Below, piece by piece: positions 23,933-33,743 of a DNA stretch of 41,474 nt. Each line of letters opens with the position of its first letter. The first letter of the stretch is position 1. The DNA is from Alphaproteobacteria bacterium (GTDB lineage Bacteria; Pseudomonadota; Alphaproteobacteria; Micavibrionales; Micavibrionaceae): the NCBI GenBank assembly GCA_028277665.1, contig JANQFU010000026.1, positions 1 to 41,474 of the forward strand. Direction: 5' to 3'. The translations under genes were made by a program, and so were the position numbers. The notes beneath the pieces were generated by a model. The model did not search any database. It saw nothing but the letters and a program-made list of their open reading frames with translations, and had not been told where the DNA came from.

Positions 23933-26362
23933 ATGAAACTGACACTCGGCTGGTTGAAACGGCATCTGGAAACGGACGCAAGCCTGGAAGATATCGCGCG
24001 CACACTGACGGCGATCGGGCTTGAAGTTGACGGGATCGAAGATCGCGCAGCTTTGTATGATCCGTTTCGCGTCGCGTTTGTCAGGAAAGCCGAAAAACAT
24101 CCGGACGCCGACCGGCTGAAGGTCTGTCAGGTTGAAACGGCGGACGGCGTCGTGCAGGTCGTCTGCGGCGCGCCGAACGCGCGAGAAGGCATGAAAGGCA
24201 TTTTCGCGCCCGCAGGAAGCATGATCCCCGGCACGGACATGCTGTTAAAGAAGGGAAAGATCCGCGGGCAGGAGAGCAACGGCATGCTGGTCTCCGAGCG
24301 TGAAATGGGCCTGTCCGACGAACACACAGGCATTATCGAGGTCGACCCCGAAACCCCCGTCGGGACAAAAATGGCAGACTTATATGGTCTGGCCGACCCT
24401 GTTATCGAGATCGGCCTCACGCCCGACCGGCCGGACTGCGCAGGCATACGCGGCATCGCCCGCGACCTTGCGGCGGCAGGCCTCGGGCGGCTCCTTCCTC
24501 TGGACACCAGCCCGGTCAAGGGATCGTTCAACTCCCCCACCGAAGTCGAAATTCATGTGCCGCAGGCCTGCCCGCTTTATCTCGGCCGGACGATCCGGGG
24601 CGTGAAAAACGGCCCCTCTCCAAAATGGATGCAGGATCTCCTGAAAGCCGTCGGCTTGCGCCCGATTTCGGCACTGGTCGATGTCACGAACTTTCTGACA
24701 ATGGATCTATGCCGCCCGCTGCACGTCTTCGACCTCGCGAAACTCAGCGGAAACGTCATCGTCCGCGCGGCAAAGGACGGCGAAACGCTGGACGCGCTCA
24801 ACGACAAATCCTACACGCTCGCGGCCGGCCAGACGGCGATCACCGACAAAAGCGGCGTTCTCGGCCTTGGCGGGATTATCGGCGGCGTTTCGAGCGGATG
24901 CACGGAAGGCACAACGGATATCTTTATTGAAGCGGCGTATTTCGACCCGATGCGGACCGCCCGCACGGGCCGGGATCTTCAGATCGAAAGCGATGCGCGT
25001 TACCGTTTCGAACGCGGCATCGATCCGGCCTTCACGTTCGACGGAATGGAAATTGCCACGCGCCTGATCCTCGAGCTTTGCGGGACGAAAAATTCGACCG
25101 TCAGCAATGTCGTTAAAGCGGGAGGTCTCCCGCAGCTCCATAGCGGAATTGATTATCCGCTCTCCGAATTCAAACGCCTGTCCGGGATCGACCTTCCGGA
25201 ATCGGCGCAGACGGAAATTTTCGACAAGCTTGGCTTTTCGATTGAAGAACCGAAAGGAGAGCCGGGCCGCCTGTTCCTCATCCCGCCGCCCTGGCGTCCG
25301 GATGTCGAGGACAAGGCCGATATCGTGGAGGAAGTCCTGCGCATTCACGGATACGACAACGTCCCGGACGCGCCCGTCCGGGCGGCGAACGTCAACACAA
25401 CCGGCGTCGAGACCCCGCGCTTCCGCCGCGCCCGCCTGACCCGGACCGCATTGGCCGCCCGCGGCATGACGGAAGTCGTCTCCTGGTCCTTCATGCCGGA
25501 TCATGAAACGAAACTGTTCGGTCTGACCGATGACGCCGACCGTGCAGCCCTGCGGCTCGTGAACCCGATCAACGCAGAAATGGACATGATGCGCCCCTCC
25601 ATTTTGCCGAACCTGATCCGGATCGCCGGAACGAACAGGGATAAAGGCTTTGGCGATGTCGCCTTATTCGAAATCGGACCGGTTTTCCGCGGCACGTCAC
25701 CGGAGGCGCAGCCGCTTGTCGCGGCCGGATTGCGCGACGGCGCAAACGGTGCCCGCCACTGGAGCGGAAAAGACGCCGCCCGCCCGGTCGATGTCTTTGA
25801 TGCCAAAGCCGATGCGCTCGCGGCACTGGAAGCCGCCGGAGCCCCCGCCGCATCGCTTCAGGTCACGCGCGACGCGCCGGACTGGTATCACCCGGGCCGC
25901 TCGGGCGCATTTCGTCTCGGCGCGAATGTAATCGGCTGGTTCGGAGAACTGCACCCCGCCGTTCTGGGAGAGCTTGATCGCAAAGGCGTCTTCGTCGGCT
26001 TCGAATTATTCCTCGATCAAATCCCGGCCCCGAAGAAGAAAGGAAACGGCCGCGCGCGGCCGCTCCTGAAACTTTCTGCGCTTCAGCCGGTCTCACGCGA
26101 TTTCGCGTTCATCGTCGACGAAAATGTCGAAGCGGACGCGATCCTGCGGGCCGTGCGCGGCGGGGACAAAAAATACGTCAGCAACGCAGGCGTTTTCGAC
26201 GTCTACGCGGGCAAAGGCGTTGAGGACGGCAAAAAATCGGTCGCCGTCAGCGTCACACTCCAGCCGGTCGACCAGACCCTGACCGACGCCGAGCTGGACG
26301 CCGTCAGCCGCCGGATTGTCGATAACGTCGCGTCCCGGACGGGCGCAACACTGAGAGCGTAG
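23933..26362 (+). CDS. pheT: Phenylalanine-tRNA ligase beta subunit
   Basis: The 809-residue protein has the full bacterial PheT plan. The N-terminus is MKLTLGWLKRHLET, followed by a tRNA-binding EMAP-like domain (about residues 40-150, with HPDADRLKVCQVET and VVCGAPNAREG). Then come the B3/B4 editing region with ERGIDP, the B5 domain, the class II-like core with VEEVLRIHGYDNVP, and a C-terminal anticodon-binding ferredoxin fold with SRDFAFIVDE. It pairs with PheS and edits mischarged Tyr. It has its own upstream region because other genes and repeats separate it from pheS. Confidence 0.96.
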   Translation: MKLTLGWLKRHLETDASLEDIARTLTAIGLEVDGIEDRAALYDPFRVAFVRKAEKHPDADRLKVCQVETADGVVQVVCGAPNAREGMKGIFAPAGSMIPGTDMLLKKGKIRGQESNGMLVSEREMGLSDEHTGIIEVDPETPVGTKMADLYGLADPVIEIGLTPDRPDCAGIRGIARDLAAAGLGRLLPLDTSPVKGSFNSPTEVEIHVPQACPLYLGRTIRGVKNGPSPKWMQDLLKAVGLRPISALVDVTNFLTMDLCRPLHVFDLAKLSGNVIVRAAKDGETLDALNDKSYTLAAGQTAITDKSGVLGLGGIIGGVSSGCTEGTTDIFIEAAYFDPMRTARTGRDLQIESDARYRFERGIDPAFTFDGMEIATRLILELCGTKNSTVSNVVKAGGLPQLHSGIDYPLSEFKRLSGIDLPESAQTEIFDKLGFSIEEPKGEPGRLFLIPPPWRPDVEDKADIVEEVLRIHGYDNVPDAPVRAANVNTTGVETPRFRRARLTRTALAARGMTEVVSWSFMPDHETKLFGLTDDADRAALRLVNPINAEMDMMRPSILPNLIRIAGTNRDKGFGDVALFEIGPVFRGTSPEAQPLVAAGLRDGANGARHWSGKDAARPVDVFDAKADALAALEAAGAPAASLQVTRDAPDWYHPGRSGAFRLGANVIGWFGELHPAVLGELDRKGVFVGFELFLDQIPAPKKKGNGRARPLLKLSALQPVSRDFAFIVDENVEADAILRAVRGGDKKYVSNAGVFDVYAGKGVEDGKKSVAVSVTLQPVDQTLTDAELDAVSRRIVDNVASRTGATLRA

Positions 26363-26530
26363 AAAGCCGGCCCACGGACCAGATCCAAAAAATCGCATAT
26401 GAAGAAAATAGCCTCTTCACGGGGAGAGGGCTTATGATCACACGACCCGACAACAGGATGTAACCAGATGAAATGTTTGTGTTTGCTCTCTGAACAACGG
26501 CCTCCTGGCGTCTCCGACAGAATTTTACCG

Positions 26531-27520
26531 CTATTTCTCCCGAAGATCCCGGCTTGTACGATACATTGAAAACAAAACACCTGCCGCGAGCAGGCCGAGG
26601 GTCAGGGACAGCGTGATCAGCGGATCGATTTTCCCGAAGAAATGCGTGTAGAAAATTTTCGCGCCGATCAGCGCCAGAATGATCGAAAGCGAGTATTTCA
26701 GATAATGGAAGCGGTGCAGCATGGCCGCCAGCGCGAAATAGAGCGCCCGCAGACCTAAAATGGCAAAGATGTTGCTCGTGAAGACGATATACGGATCGGT
26801 CGTGATCGCGAAAATCGCCGGGATAGAGTCAACGGCAAAAATCAGGTCCGCAATCTCGATCATGCACAGCGCGACGAAAAGCGGCGTTGCGAACCAGTGG
26901 AGATGTCCTGTTTGCGTATCCGTCTCACGGACGAAAAAGTGATCGCCTCTGATCCGGTCCGTGATTTTCAGATGTTTGCGCAGGAAACGCAGAACCCTGC
27001 TGTCTTCTACGTTAAATTCTTCATCGTCGTCATGCGTAAACAGCATATGGATGCCCGTGTAGAGCAAGAACGCCCCGAAAAAGAACAGGATCCAGTCAAA
27101 GCGTTCAATCAGGGCCGCGCCGAGCGCAATCGTTACGCCGCGGAGCAGAAGGACGCCGATAATGCCCCAGAACAGAACCCTGTGCTGATACAGGCGCGGA
27201 ATTCCAAGCTGGAGGAAGATCAGGGACATGACGAACAAATTGTCCATCGAAAGGCTTTTCTCGATGAAATATCCCGTAAAATAGTTTGCACCGGCCTCCG
27301 GGCCGAGATAGCCCCAGACCCAACAACCGAACAGGCAAGCCAGAAAGATATAGCCGGCGCTGAGCAGAAAGCTTTCACGCAGTTCAATCTCATGCGCCTT
27401 GCGATGGAGAACACCGAGATCGAAGGCGACGAGCACGAACACGATCGCCATAAACGCGATCCACAGCCAGACCGGTTTGTGTAGAAAGTCGTATATCAGA
27501 AATTCGAGGAAAAAATCCAT
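26531..27520 (-). CDS. TerC/Alx-family integral membrane protein
   Basis: The 329-residue protein has eight or nine hydrophobic segments and the TerC family motifs: AFDLGVLHRKAHEI, a polar loop with YFTGYFIEKSLSMDNLFV, and LCMIEIADLIFAVDSIPAIFAIT, whose acidic residues lie within the membrane. Members act in metal (manganese) homeostasis, alkaline response or tellurite resistance, and the length matches the Alx-like subgroup. AAAGG precedes the ATG by about 5 nt. It is divergent from hslV with a 117-nt shared control region. Confidence 0.92.
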   Translation of the reverse strand: MDFFLEFLIYDFLHKPVWLWIAFMAIVFVLVAFDLGVLHRKAHEIELRESFLLSAGYIFLACLFGCWVWGYLGPEAGANYFTGYFIEKSLSMDNLFVMSLIFLQLGIPRLYQHRVLFWGIIGVLLLRGVTIALGAALIERFDWILFFFGAFLLYTGIHMLFTHDDDEEFNVEDSRVLRFLRKHLKITDRIRGDHFFVRETDTQTGHLHWFATPLFVALCMIEIADLIFAVDSIPAIFAITTDPYIVFTSNIFAILGLRALYFALAAMLHRFHYLKYSLSIILALIGAKIFYTHFFGKIDPLITLSLTLGLLAAGVLFSMYRTSRDLREK

Positions 27521-27571
27521 CGGAACCTTTGTTTACTCAATTCTTGGAATATTATGCGATACGGAATAGGG

Positions 27572-27600
27572 TTGACATGAAACCTTGTACACGCACTTTA
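27572..27600 (+). promoter_or_regulatory. Candidate promoter for hslVU
   Basis: TTGACA (27572-27577) is a consensus -35 hexamer in the gap between terC and hslV. At 17-19 nt spacing only a poor -10 is seen (ACTTTA or TTTATT). A heat-shock-type promoter was looked for, since hslVU is often under RpoH, but no good match was found. Confidence 0.35.
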
Positions 27601-27637
27601 TTACGCGGAACGCAGGCAAAATGAAAGACAAAACGAT

Positions 27638-28189
27638 ATGGAACACAAAGATCCGTCGCAATGGTACGGTACGACCATCCTCTCTATCCGCAAAGGCGGC
27701 GACGTCATCATTGCCGGAGACGGGCAGGTCTCGCTCGGCAATACGGTCCTGAAATCGAATGCGCGCAAGGTGCGCCGTCTGGGCAAGGACAGCGAGATCG
27801 TTGCCGGATTTGCCGGGGCAACGGCGGACGCCTTCACGCTGTTCGAGCGGCTGGAAGCCAAGCTGGAAGCGCATCCCGGGCAATTGACCCGCGCCTGCGT
27901 CGAACTGGCCAAGGATTGGCGGACCGACAAGTATCTCCGGCGCCTTGAGGCTTTGATGGCTGTGTGCGACAAGACGACCTCGCTGATCCTGACCGGGAAC
28001 GGCGATGTTCTGGAGCCCGAAGACGGAATTATTGCCATCGGCTCCGGCGGAAATTATGCTCTTGCCGCTGCGCGGGCGCTCTACGACCGCGAAGATATGA
28101 CCGCTGAAGACATCGCCCGCCGGGCGCTGAAAATCGCGGCGGATATCTGCGTGTTCACCAATGAAAATGTGACCGTCGAGAAAATCTGA
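27638..28189 (+). CDS. hslV: ATP-dependent protease subunit HslV
   Basis: The 183-residue protein is the proteasome-like peptidase of HslVU. A short propeptide precedes the TTILSIRK segment, whose Thr becomes the catalytic N-terminus after processing. Also typical are [36 protein letters not shown], and the C-terminal [13 protein letters not shown]. The length is slightly above the family's 175 or so because of the propeptide. It is 20 nt before hslU, and the two form one operon. Confidence 0.96.
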   Translation: MEHKDPSQWYGTTILSIRKGGDVIIAGDGQVSLGNTVLKSNARKVRRLGKDSEIVAGFAGATADAFTLFERLEAKLEAHPGQLTRACVELAKDWRTDKYLRRLEALMAVCDKTTSLILTGNGDVLEPEDGIIAIGSGGNYALAAARALYDREDMTAEDIARRALKIAADICVFTNENVTVEKI

Positions 28190-28209
28190 AAAAATCCGAA
28201 AGAGAGATC

Positions 28210-29550
28210 ATGACTCAAATCGACAAAGACACGCTGGAAATTCCGGCGCTAACCCCCCGGGAAATCGTTTCCGAACTGGACCGTTACATTATCGGGCAAT
28301 CTGCCGCCAAACGCGCGGTTGCCGTTGCGCTTCGGAACCGCTGGCGTCGCCAGCAACTCGATCCGGCCCTTCAGGAAGAAATCTACCCGAAGAACATTCT
28401 GATGATCGGCCCGACCGGGGTCGGGAAGACCGAGATCGCCCGCCGTCTTGCCAGGATCGCCCAAGCCCCTTTTATCAAGGTCGAGGCGACGAAATATACC
28501 GAAATCGGTTATGTCGGCCGGGACGTCGAGCAGATTATCCGCGATCTCGTCGATATCGCGATCCATATGGTACGGGAGAAAATGCGCAAATCCGTGACGG
28601 CGCAGGCCGAACTGTCTGCCGAGGAGCGGGTTCTCGATGCTTTGGTCGGCGATTCCGCCGCCGAGGCAACGCGCCAGAGCTTCCGCAAAAAGCTCCGCGA
28701 GGGAGAGCTTGATGACAAAGAAGTCGAGATCGAAGTCGAGGATAACAGCAACGCATCCATGCCGAGCATGGATATTCCGGGCATGCCCGGCGCGTCCATG
28801 AGTATGGTCAATCTCGGGGATCTGTTCGGGAAGGCTTTTTCCGGCCGGACGAAACGGAAGAAAATGACCGTCGCGGAGAGCTATGACGTTTTGATATCCG
28901 AAGAATCGGACAAGCTCCTCGATGAGGAGAAAATGAGCCATACGGCTCTTGAGCTCGTTCAGCAGAACGGGATCGTCTTCCTTGACGAGATTGACAAAAT
29001 TACGGCGCGGCAGGATGTGCGCAGCGGCGATGTCAGCCGTGAGGGCGTTCAGCGCGACCTTTTGCCTTTGATCGAGGGGACGACGGTCTCGACGAAATAC
29101 GGCCCGGTTCGCACGGATCATATTCTGTTTATCACGAGCGGGGCGTTTCATTACGCAAAGCCGTCCGATATGCTCGCCGAATTACAGGGGCGGTTGCCGA
29201 TTCGCGTTGAGCTCCGTGCCCTGACCCAGGAAGATTTCCGGCGGATCCTGACCGAGACGGAAGCCTCGCTGATCAAACAATACAAGGCATTGCTCGGAAC
29301 GGAGGAGATTGACCTCGATTTCGACAAAGGCGCGATTGATGCGCTTGCGCGCCTCGCTTTCGAGGTGAACGAGAAGGTCGAGAATATCGGGGCGCGGCGG
29401 CTGCTGACCGTTATGGAGAAGCTGCTTGACGAAATCAGCTTTACGGCCTCGGATCGCGGCGGCGAGAAAATCAAGATTACGGCGGAATATGTTGAAAAAC
29501 AGGTCGCCGAACTTGCCGACAGTGCGGACTTGTCGAAGTTTATTTTGTAA
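28210..29550 (+). CDS. hslU: HslU AAA+ unfoldase of the HslVU protease
   Basis: The 446-residue protein has Walker A GPTGVGKT at 67-74, the pore motif region [13 protein letters not shown], an intermediate domain of about 100 residues rich in charged and Met residues, Walker [12 protein letters not shown], sensor motifs in the C-domain with [20 protein letters not shown], and the tail DLSKFIL that inserts into HslV to activate it. HslU unfolds substrates and feeds them to HslV. AAAGAGAG lies just before the ATG. It converges with the Smr-domain gene. Confidence 0.97.
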   Translation: MTQIDKDTLEIPALTPREIVSELDRYIIGQSAAKRAVAVALRNRWRRQQLDPALQEEIYPKNILMIGPTGVGKTEIARRLARIAQAPFIKVEATKYTEIGYVGRDVEQIIRDLVDIAIHMVREKMRKSVTAQAELSAEERVLDALVGDSAAEATRQSFRKKLREGELDDKEVEIEVEDNSNASMPSMDIPGMPGASMSMVNLGDLFGKAFSGRTKRKKMTVAESYDVLISEESDKLLDEEKMSHTALELVQQNGIVFLDEIDKITARQDVRSGDVSREGVQRDLLPLIEGTTVSTKYGPVRTDHILFITSGAFHYAKPSDMLAELQGRLPIRVELRALTQEDFRRILTETEASLIKQYKALLGTEEIDLDFDKGAIDALARLAFEVNEKVENIGARRLLTVMEKLLDEISFTASDRGGEKIKITAEYVEKQVAELADSADLSKFIL

Positions 29551-29576
29551 GGCGATTTTTATTGATACGTCAGGGT

Positions 29577-30164
29577 TCACCGCTTCCGGCGCAGCAGGAT
29601 ATAGAGCGCGCCGGAGCCGCCGTCTTCGGGGCGGGCGGGTTCTGTGCCGAGGACATACGATGAGAAAGGTGGTGCGGCCAGCCATCCGGGAACCCGGTCC
29701 CGCAGGACGCCGCGCGGCGCGCCTTCCCACCAGGAGGCCTGCTCTTTTTGTTCCCTCCCTTTTCCCGTGATTACGATGACGCATCGCCGTCCAGCCTGAT
29801 AAGACTTCTCGATAAAACGGGAAAGCGCCTGTTCGGCTTCGTCCTGCCGCAGACCGTGAAGATCGAGCCGGGCCTCGACCGGAAATTTCCCCCGGCGGAG
29901 CTTGTCCGCCGTTTTGCGGTCAAGTCCTGCCCCCGGTGAAGGCGTTATTTTGCGTTCGGTTCGTTCTTTCGGGGGCAGGCGGGAAAACGTATGCGCGGTT
30001 TCCGTCCGTCTATAGAAGCCGTAAGATCTCACAGGCGGCACCGGGTCTCCCGAATCGCGGTGCAGCGGACGGATGGTCCTCACGAAATCCTCCCAGATCC
30101 CGCGATCGGAATCGAAGTCGGAATTCGGATCGTCTGTGCCGCCATTATCGCCCGTCTTGTCCAT
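29577..30164 (-). CDS. Smr-domain protein
   Basis: The 195-residue protein has a disordered, acidic N-terminal half and a C-terminal Smr domain (about 95-190). The domain's signature is LDLHGLRQDEAEQAL, followed by CVIVITGKGRE and a C-terminal YILLRRK strand. Small Smr proteins such as YdaL and SmrB act as nucleases on DNA or on mRNA in collided ribosomes; which applies here is unknown. It is convergent with hslU and divergent from the secreted protein gene. Confidence 0.9.
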   Translation of the reverse strand: MDKTGDNGGTDDPNSDFDSDRGIWEDFVRTIRPLHRDSGDPVPPVRSYGFYRRTETAHTFSRLPPKERTERKITPSPGAGLDRKTADKLRRGKFPVEARLDLHGLRQDEAEQALSRFIEKSYQAGRRCVIVITGKGREQKEQASWWEGAPRGVLRDRVPGWLAAPPFSSYVLGTEPARPEDGGSGALYILLRRKR

Positions 30165-30211
30165 TCGGAAAATCCGTTTTAGAATTCGAGTGTGGCTACT
30201 CTAGGATATCT

Positions 30212-30880
30212 ATGCTCATGAATAAAGTTTTCCGCCTTCTTTTTGTTCTGCCGCTCGCGGTTTTTGTCTTGTTTGCCGTGCAACCTGCCTTGGCGCAAAG
30301 CAGCGCGGAAGACGTCGCGATGGCGTTTTACAAGACCGGCGGCATAACGCCGAAATTCCGGAGCTGGATCAAAAATTCGGAAACGTACCAGAACACGCAG
30401 CCGGCCCGGCGGCTGCGGCATATGGAATCCGAACTGGAGCGCCTGCGTACAAAATTCGCCGCACTTGATCCGGCCAGAAAAACGCTTTCCATCGAAACGG
30501 AAGGGACTGTTATTCTGGATCAAGATCCTCAATCCCCCGGCCTTACGCTCCGTTTTGAGCGGCCCGCAACCTCTGCCGGTCTCCCGTTGATTTTCCCTTA
30601 CGAGAACAAGGGGACATCGTTCGGCCTCTACGCACAAGAGCTTGATCCCGAAATCATCTTTCATCTGCCGGCCGGCCCGGATCGTACGTTTGACGCGCGG
30701 CTGAAAAACGACCGTACCTATCCGGTACGCCTCATCCTGAAACCGGTCCAAAGCCGAACCGAGGCACCGGTCGGGATCGGAAAAAATGCCATCTGGATCC
30801 TGGAAACCGATCTTGCCGGTCTCACCATAGAAACGGAAACCGGCTTAGTTCTCTGGCGCTACGACGCCTCAATCCGATAA
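30212..30880 (+). CDS. Secreted protein of unknown function
   Basis: The 222-residue product has a clear Sec signal peptide (MNKVFRLLFVLPLAVFVLFA, cleavage near PALA-QSS), so it should be periplasmic. The mature part has a helical, charged section (about 30-90) and then a beta-rich section with LTLRFERP, FDARLKND and LVLWRYDAS. I do not recognise a family. AGGA lies before the first ATG; the ATG two codons later is equally possible. Its last 12 nt overlap rmuC tail to tail. A much longer open frame upstream is not supported. Confidence 0.72.
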   Translation: MLMNKVFRLLFVLPLAVFVLFAVQPALAQSSAEDVAMAFYKTGGITPKFRSWIKNSETYQNTQPARRLRHMESELERLRTKFAALDPARKTLSIETEGTVILDQDPQSPGLTLRFERPATSAGLPLIFPYENKGTSFGLYAQELDPEIIFHLPAGPDRTFDARLKNDRTYPVRLILKPVQSRTEAPVGIGKNAIWILETDLAGLTIETETGLVLWRYDASIR

Positions 30881-32098
30881 TTCCGGATTTTCTTGCTCAG
30901 AATCCGTTCCATTGCCGCTCATAAGCGCACGCGTAGTCTGCTCGACCTGGCCCGGCGCGGAGATCTCGCGGTTTTCTTTCGTGACGTGAAGATCATGCAG
31001 CTTGCGCGCGCTGACCAGAACCCGGGATTCCAGAGATGCCACCGCCTTGTTATAGGAATCCGTGGCGGTGTTCAGTCCCCGGCCGACTTTGTCAAGATGC
31101 CCGGCGAACGTGCCGATCCGGTCGTACAGCTCGCTGCCGAGCGCCGCGACCGCACGCGCATTTTCGGCGAGTTGCTCCTGCCGCCAGCCGTACATGACGG
31201 CTTTGAGCAGGGAAATCAGTGTCGTGGGGGTCGCCATCAGGACCTTGAGATCCACCCCGGCCTCAATCAGGGACGGATCCCGCTCGAGCGCCGCGCTGAA
31301 ATAGCTCTCCGCCGGAAGGAACATCACGACGAACTCGGGAGATTCAAACTGTTTCCAGTACGCCTTGCTCCCGAGATTCTGGAGATGCGTGCGGACGTGC
31401 CGGGCGTGCCGGTCGAGCTGCGCGGCCCGCTCTTCGGCCGATAGCCCGTCGCGCAAGGATTCGAGATAGCCCTCGATCGGCGCTTTGGAGTCGATCACAA
31501 TCGTCTTTCCACCGGTCAGCCGGACGAGTACATCCGGACGCTGGCGGCTCGTATCATTGTCGGAAGAAGAGGAGAGGGAGGACACCTGCTCGTCGAAATG
31601 AACGCCGCGCTGCATCCCGGCCATTTCCAGACAGCGGCGAAGCTGCATCTCGCCCCATTGTCCGCGCGTCGACGGCGACCGCAGGGCCTGAACGAGCGCC
31701 GCCGTCTCCGTCCGGAGCTTCGCCTGGTCCTCGGTCATGTTTTTCAGATGGGTCTTGAGCTCCGTATAGGCTTCGATCCGGTTTTTCTCGAGCAGACCGA
31801 TCTTTTCATCCATTGTCGACAGCGTTTTGCGAACCGGCTCGACAAGCTGCTCGATCTCCTTGCGCCGTTTATCGAGGTCATGAGCGTTATCGCCCTGAAG
31901 CTGACGAATACGCTCCTGTGCGACATTCAGAAAATGCTCGGCATTCGCGGCAAGAGCCTGATCGGCGAGCCCGCGAAACGCATTCTCAAGTGCGGCTTTC
32001 GAGCGCCCCTGAAAAACGAGCATAACCGCGCCCAGCGCCAGACCGATCAATACGCCTGCAAGCAGGGAGAACGGCTCAAGATTAAAGGTTTCGTTCAT
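30869..32098 (-). CDS. rmuC: DNA recombination protein RmuC homolog
   Basis: The 409-residue protein starts with one membrane-spanning helix (about 10-28), then a long coiled-coil to about residue 130, then the RmuC nuclease-like core. Core motifs are STRGQWGEMQLRRCLEMAGM and IVIDSKAPIEGYLESL, with the acidic and Lys residues of a PD-(D/E)xK fold. In Escherichia coli rmuC mutations change inversion and recombination at repeats. Given the many inverted repeats in this window the presence is notable, but the gene is widely conserved. Confidence 0.93.
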   Translation of the reverse strand: MNETFNLEPFSLLAGVLIGLALGAVMLVFQGRSKAALENAFRGLADQALAANAEHFLNVAQERIRQLQGDNAHDLDKRRKEIEQLVEPVRKTLSTMDEKIGLLEKNRIEAYTELKTHLKNMTEDQAKLRTETAALVQALRSPSTRGQWGEMQLRRCLEMAGMQRGVHFDEQVSSLSSSSDNDTSRQRPDVLVRLTGGKTIVIDSKAPIEGYLESLRDGLSAEERAAQLDRHARHVRTHLQNLGSKAYWKQFESPEFVVMFLPAESYFSAALERDPSLIEAGVDLKVLMATPTTLISLLKAVMYGWRQEQLAENARAVAALGSELYDRIGTFAGHLDKVGRGLNTATDSYNKAVASLESRVLVSARKLHDLHVTKENREISAPGQVEQTTRALMSGNGTDSEQENPELSD

Positions 32099-32153
32099 AC
32101 GCCTCTCCGGTTATACTGGCCTTCACGACATCCTCACAGGATAGGCCCTCTTC

Positions 32154-32873
32154 ATGATGATCTGCAAGTCGCAGCACCGAAAAAAAACAATCGCTGCCGG
32201 AAATGAAAACAGCCGCGGGAACGCTCTGATTTACGTTCTGATCGGCATTGCCCTGTTTGCCGCGCTGAGCTTCGTCGTCGCGCGCCAGAACGATACGGGA
32301 GAAGTTGGAACGGTCGAGACCGAGCGCCTGAAAATTCAGGCGACCGGCCTGACCGATTACGCCGCTGCCGCGAAATCCGTGATCGACCAGATGCTTTTTA
32401 CCGGATCGACCCGTCCGGACCAGCTTGAGTTTATGCGCCCCGGCGAAACGGACTACATGACCGCGCCCTATTTCTACAAAATATATCATCCCCAGGGCGG
32501 CGGCCTCACGCATAAGACGATCCCGGAAGAGTTGGTCACGCATGTCAGCGACGACCCGGAGCCCGGCTGGTATCTCGGACGCTTTAACACCGTCGAGTGG
32601 ACCCCCTCTTCGGATCAGGACATTATCCTGACCGCTTATCAGATCAGCAAACCGGCCTGCGCATTGATCAACAAGCGGATTACGGGGAGCGATACGATTC
32701 CGGCTTTTACCGCACAACTGAAACCCTATCTGATTAATGAAGAGCGGCACAGCGGCACGAATCTCGATTTGACGGAAACGATTTGTCCGGGTTGCGGCGG
32801 CGCGCTCGCGCTCTGCGTTCAGAACAACGCGAACGACACATACGCTTTTTACAGCATCCTGCTCGCGGAATAA
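32154..32873 (+). CDS. Unknown protein with pilin-like N-terminal membrane helix
   Basis: The 239-residue protein has a short basic N-terminus, then RGNALIYVLIGIALFAALSF, a single hydrophobic helix following Gly. This is the layout of type IV pilin-like or minor pseudopilin proteins, though the usual Glu at position 5 after the cleavage site is not present. The rest is soluble, with a Cys pair in ETICPGCGGALALC. I cannot name a family. It is 27 nt before the inositol-monophosphatase-like gene on the same strand, so the pair is probably co-transcribed. Confidence 0.65.
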   Translation: MMICKSQHRKKTIAAGNENSRGNALIYVLIGIALFAALSFVVARQNDTGEVGTVETERLKIQATGLTDYAAAAKSVIDQMLFTGSTRPDQLEFMRPGETDYMTAPYFYKIYHPQGGGLTHKTIPEELVTHVSDDPEPGWYLGRFNTVEWTPSSDQDIILTAYQISKPACALINKRITGSDTIPAFTAQLKPYLINEERHSGTNLDLTETICPGCGGALALCVQNNANDTYAFYSILLAE

Positions 32874-32900
32874 GAGCGGAGGAAAACAAGGACCGAAAAC

Positions 32901-33743
32901 ATGACCACGATCACAACGGACTTTCCGGCGGAAGAAGTATATCGCCGTATTCATGATTTCCTCGGTGAAGCCGGCCAGATTGCCCGCTCACGCCAGTACG
33001 AAATCTCGACGATGAAAAAGCCGGATAATTCGCCGGTGAGTGATGTCGATTACCAGATCTCAAAGCTGATGCAAAACCGCTTTGCCGATATTCTGGCTCT
33101 GCCTGAGCATGAACTCCTCGACGAGGAGGGGTTTGATCTCGGCGAGAACGGATTCGATTTCGAACGCCCGCTTCCGGATTATCTCTGGGTGCTCGACCCG
33201 ATCGGCGGAACATCGGCCTATATCAACGGTCTGCCGATGTACGGAATTTATTGCGGCGTGCTCTATAAGGGGATGCCGTGGATCGGCGCGGTTTACCTGC
33301 CGGGGATGCATGAGCTGTTCATTCATGACGGATCGGAAAGCTGTTACATGCGCTCGGCCTACACGGCCGCGAAAGTCAGCGCGCCGGTAAAGAGCCAGAC
33401 CAAGGAATTCTCGGAATTCGCGATGATCTACGGCGAGACGACCGATTACGACGGGCACGGACGCTATCTGATGACCCCGCACACGGTCGGAATTTCGTTT
33501 TGCTATCCGCTGATCGGCCGCGGAATCGGAGCCGTCACGGATTGCAAGCTCTGGGATATCGTCGGCGCGTGGCCGATGTTCGCCGCCGCCGGTATGGCCC
33601 TGCGCAATATCGAGACCGGCGAACCGCTGGAGCGGCTTCACGCCGAAGCATTCACCCCGAACTTGCGCCTTCGCACCGCGCATATCCTGTCCACGGAAGA
33701 TAATTTCGAGCTTCTGCGCCAAAGGCTGCACAGGAGATCATAA
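32901..33743 (+). CDS. Inositol monophosphatase-family protein with altered metal motif
   Basis: The 280-residue protein aligns with the IMPase/HisN-type phosphatase family: N-terminal helices, SPVSDVDYQISKLM, the acidic motif LLDEEGFDLG, the central motif WVLDPIGGTSAYINGLP and the C-terminal WDIVGAWPMFAAAG. In active members the central motif is DPxDGT, with both Asp residues holding Mg ions. Here the second is Gly102 (codon GGC), while Asp99 is kept. The enzyme may be inactive, use metals differently, or have a changed substrate. Its normal substrates would be sugar or histidinol phosphates. It overlaps the end of the 401-residue minus-strand gene by 6 nt. Confidence 0.85.
   Translation: MTTITTDFPAEEVYRRIHDFLGEAGQIARSRQYEISTMKKPDNSPVSDVDYQISKLMQNRFADILALPEHELLDEEGFDLGENGFDFERPLPDYLWVLDPIGGTSAYINGLPMYGIYCGVLYKGMPWIGAVYLPGMHELFIHDGSESCYMRSAYTAAKVSAPVKSQTKEFSEFAMIYGETTDYDGHGRYLMTPHTVGISFCYPLIGRGIGAVTDCKLWDIVGAWPMFAAAGMALRNIETGEPLERLHAEAFTPNLRLRTAHILSTEDNFELLRQRLHRRS

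Noticed and set aside
26403..26435. Hairpin AGCCTCT/AGAGGGCT after pheT as a terminator
   Set aside because: The stem has a bulge and no T-run follows on either strand.
29936..30211. Upstream extension of the secreted protein gene
   Set aside because: It overlaps the Smr gene in antisense and would hide a clear signal peptide beginning at 30212 or 30218.
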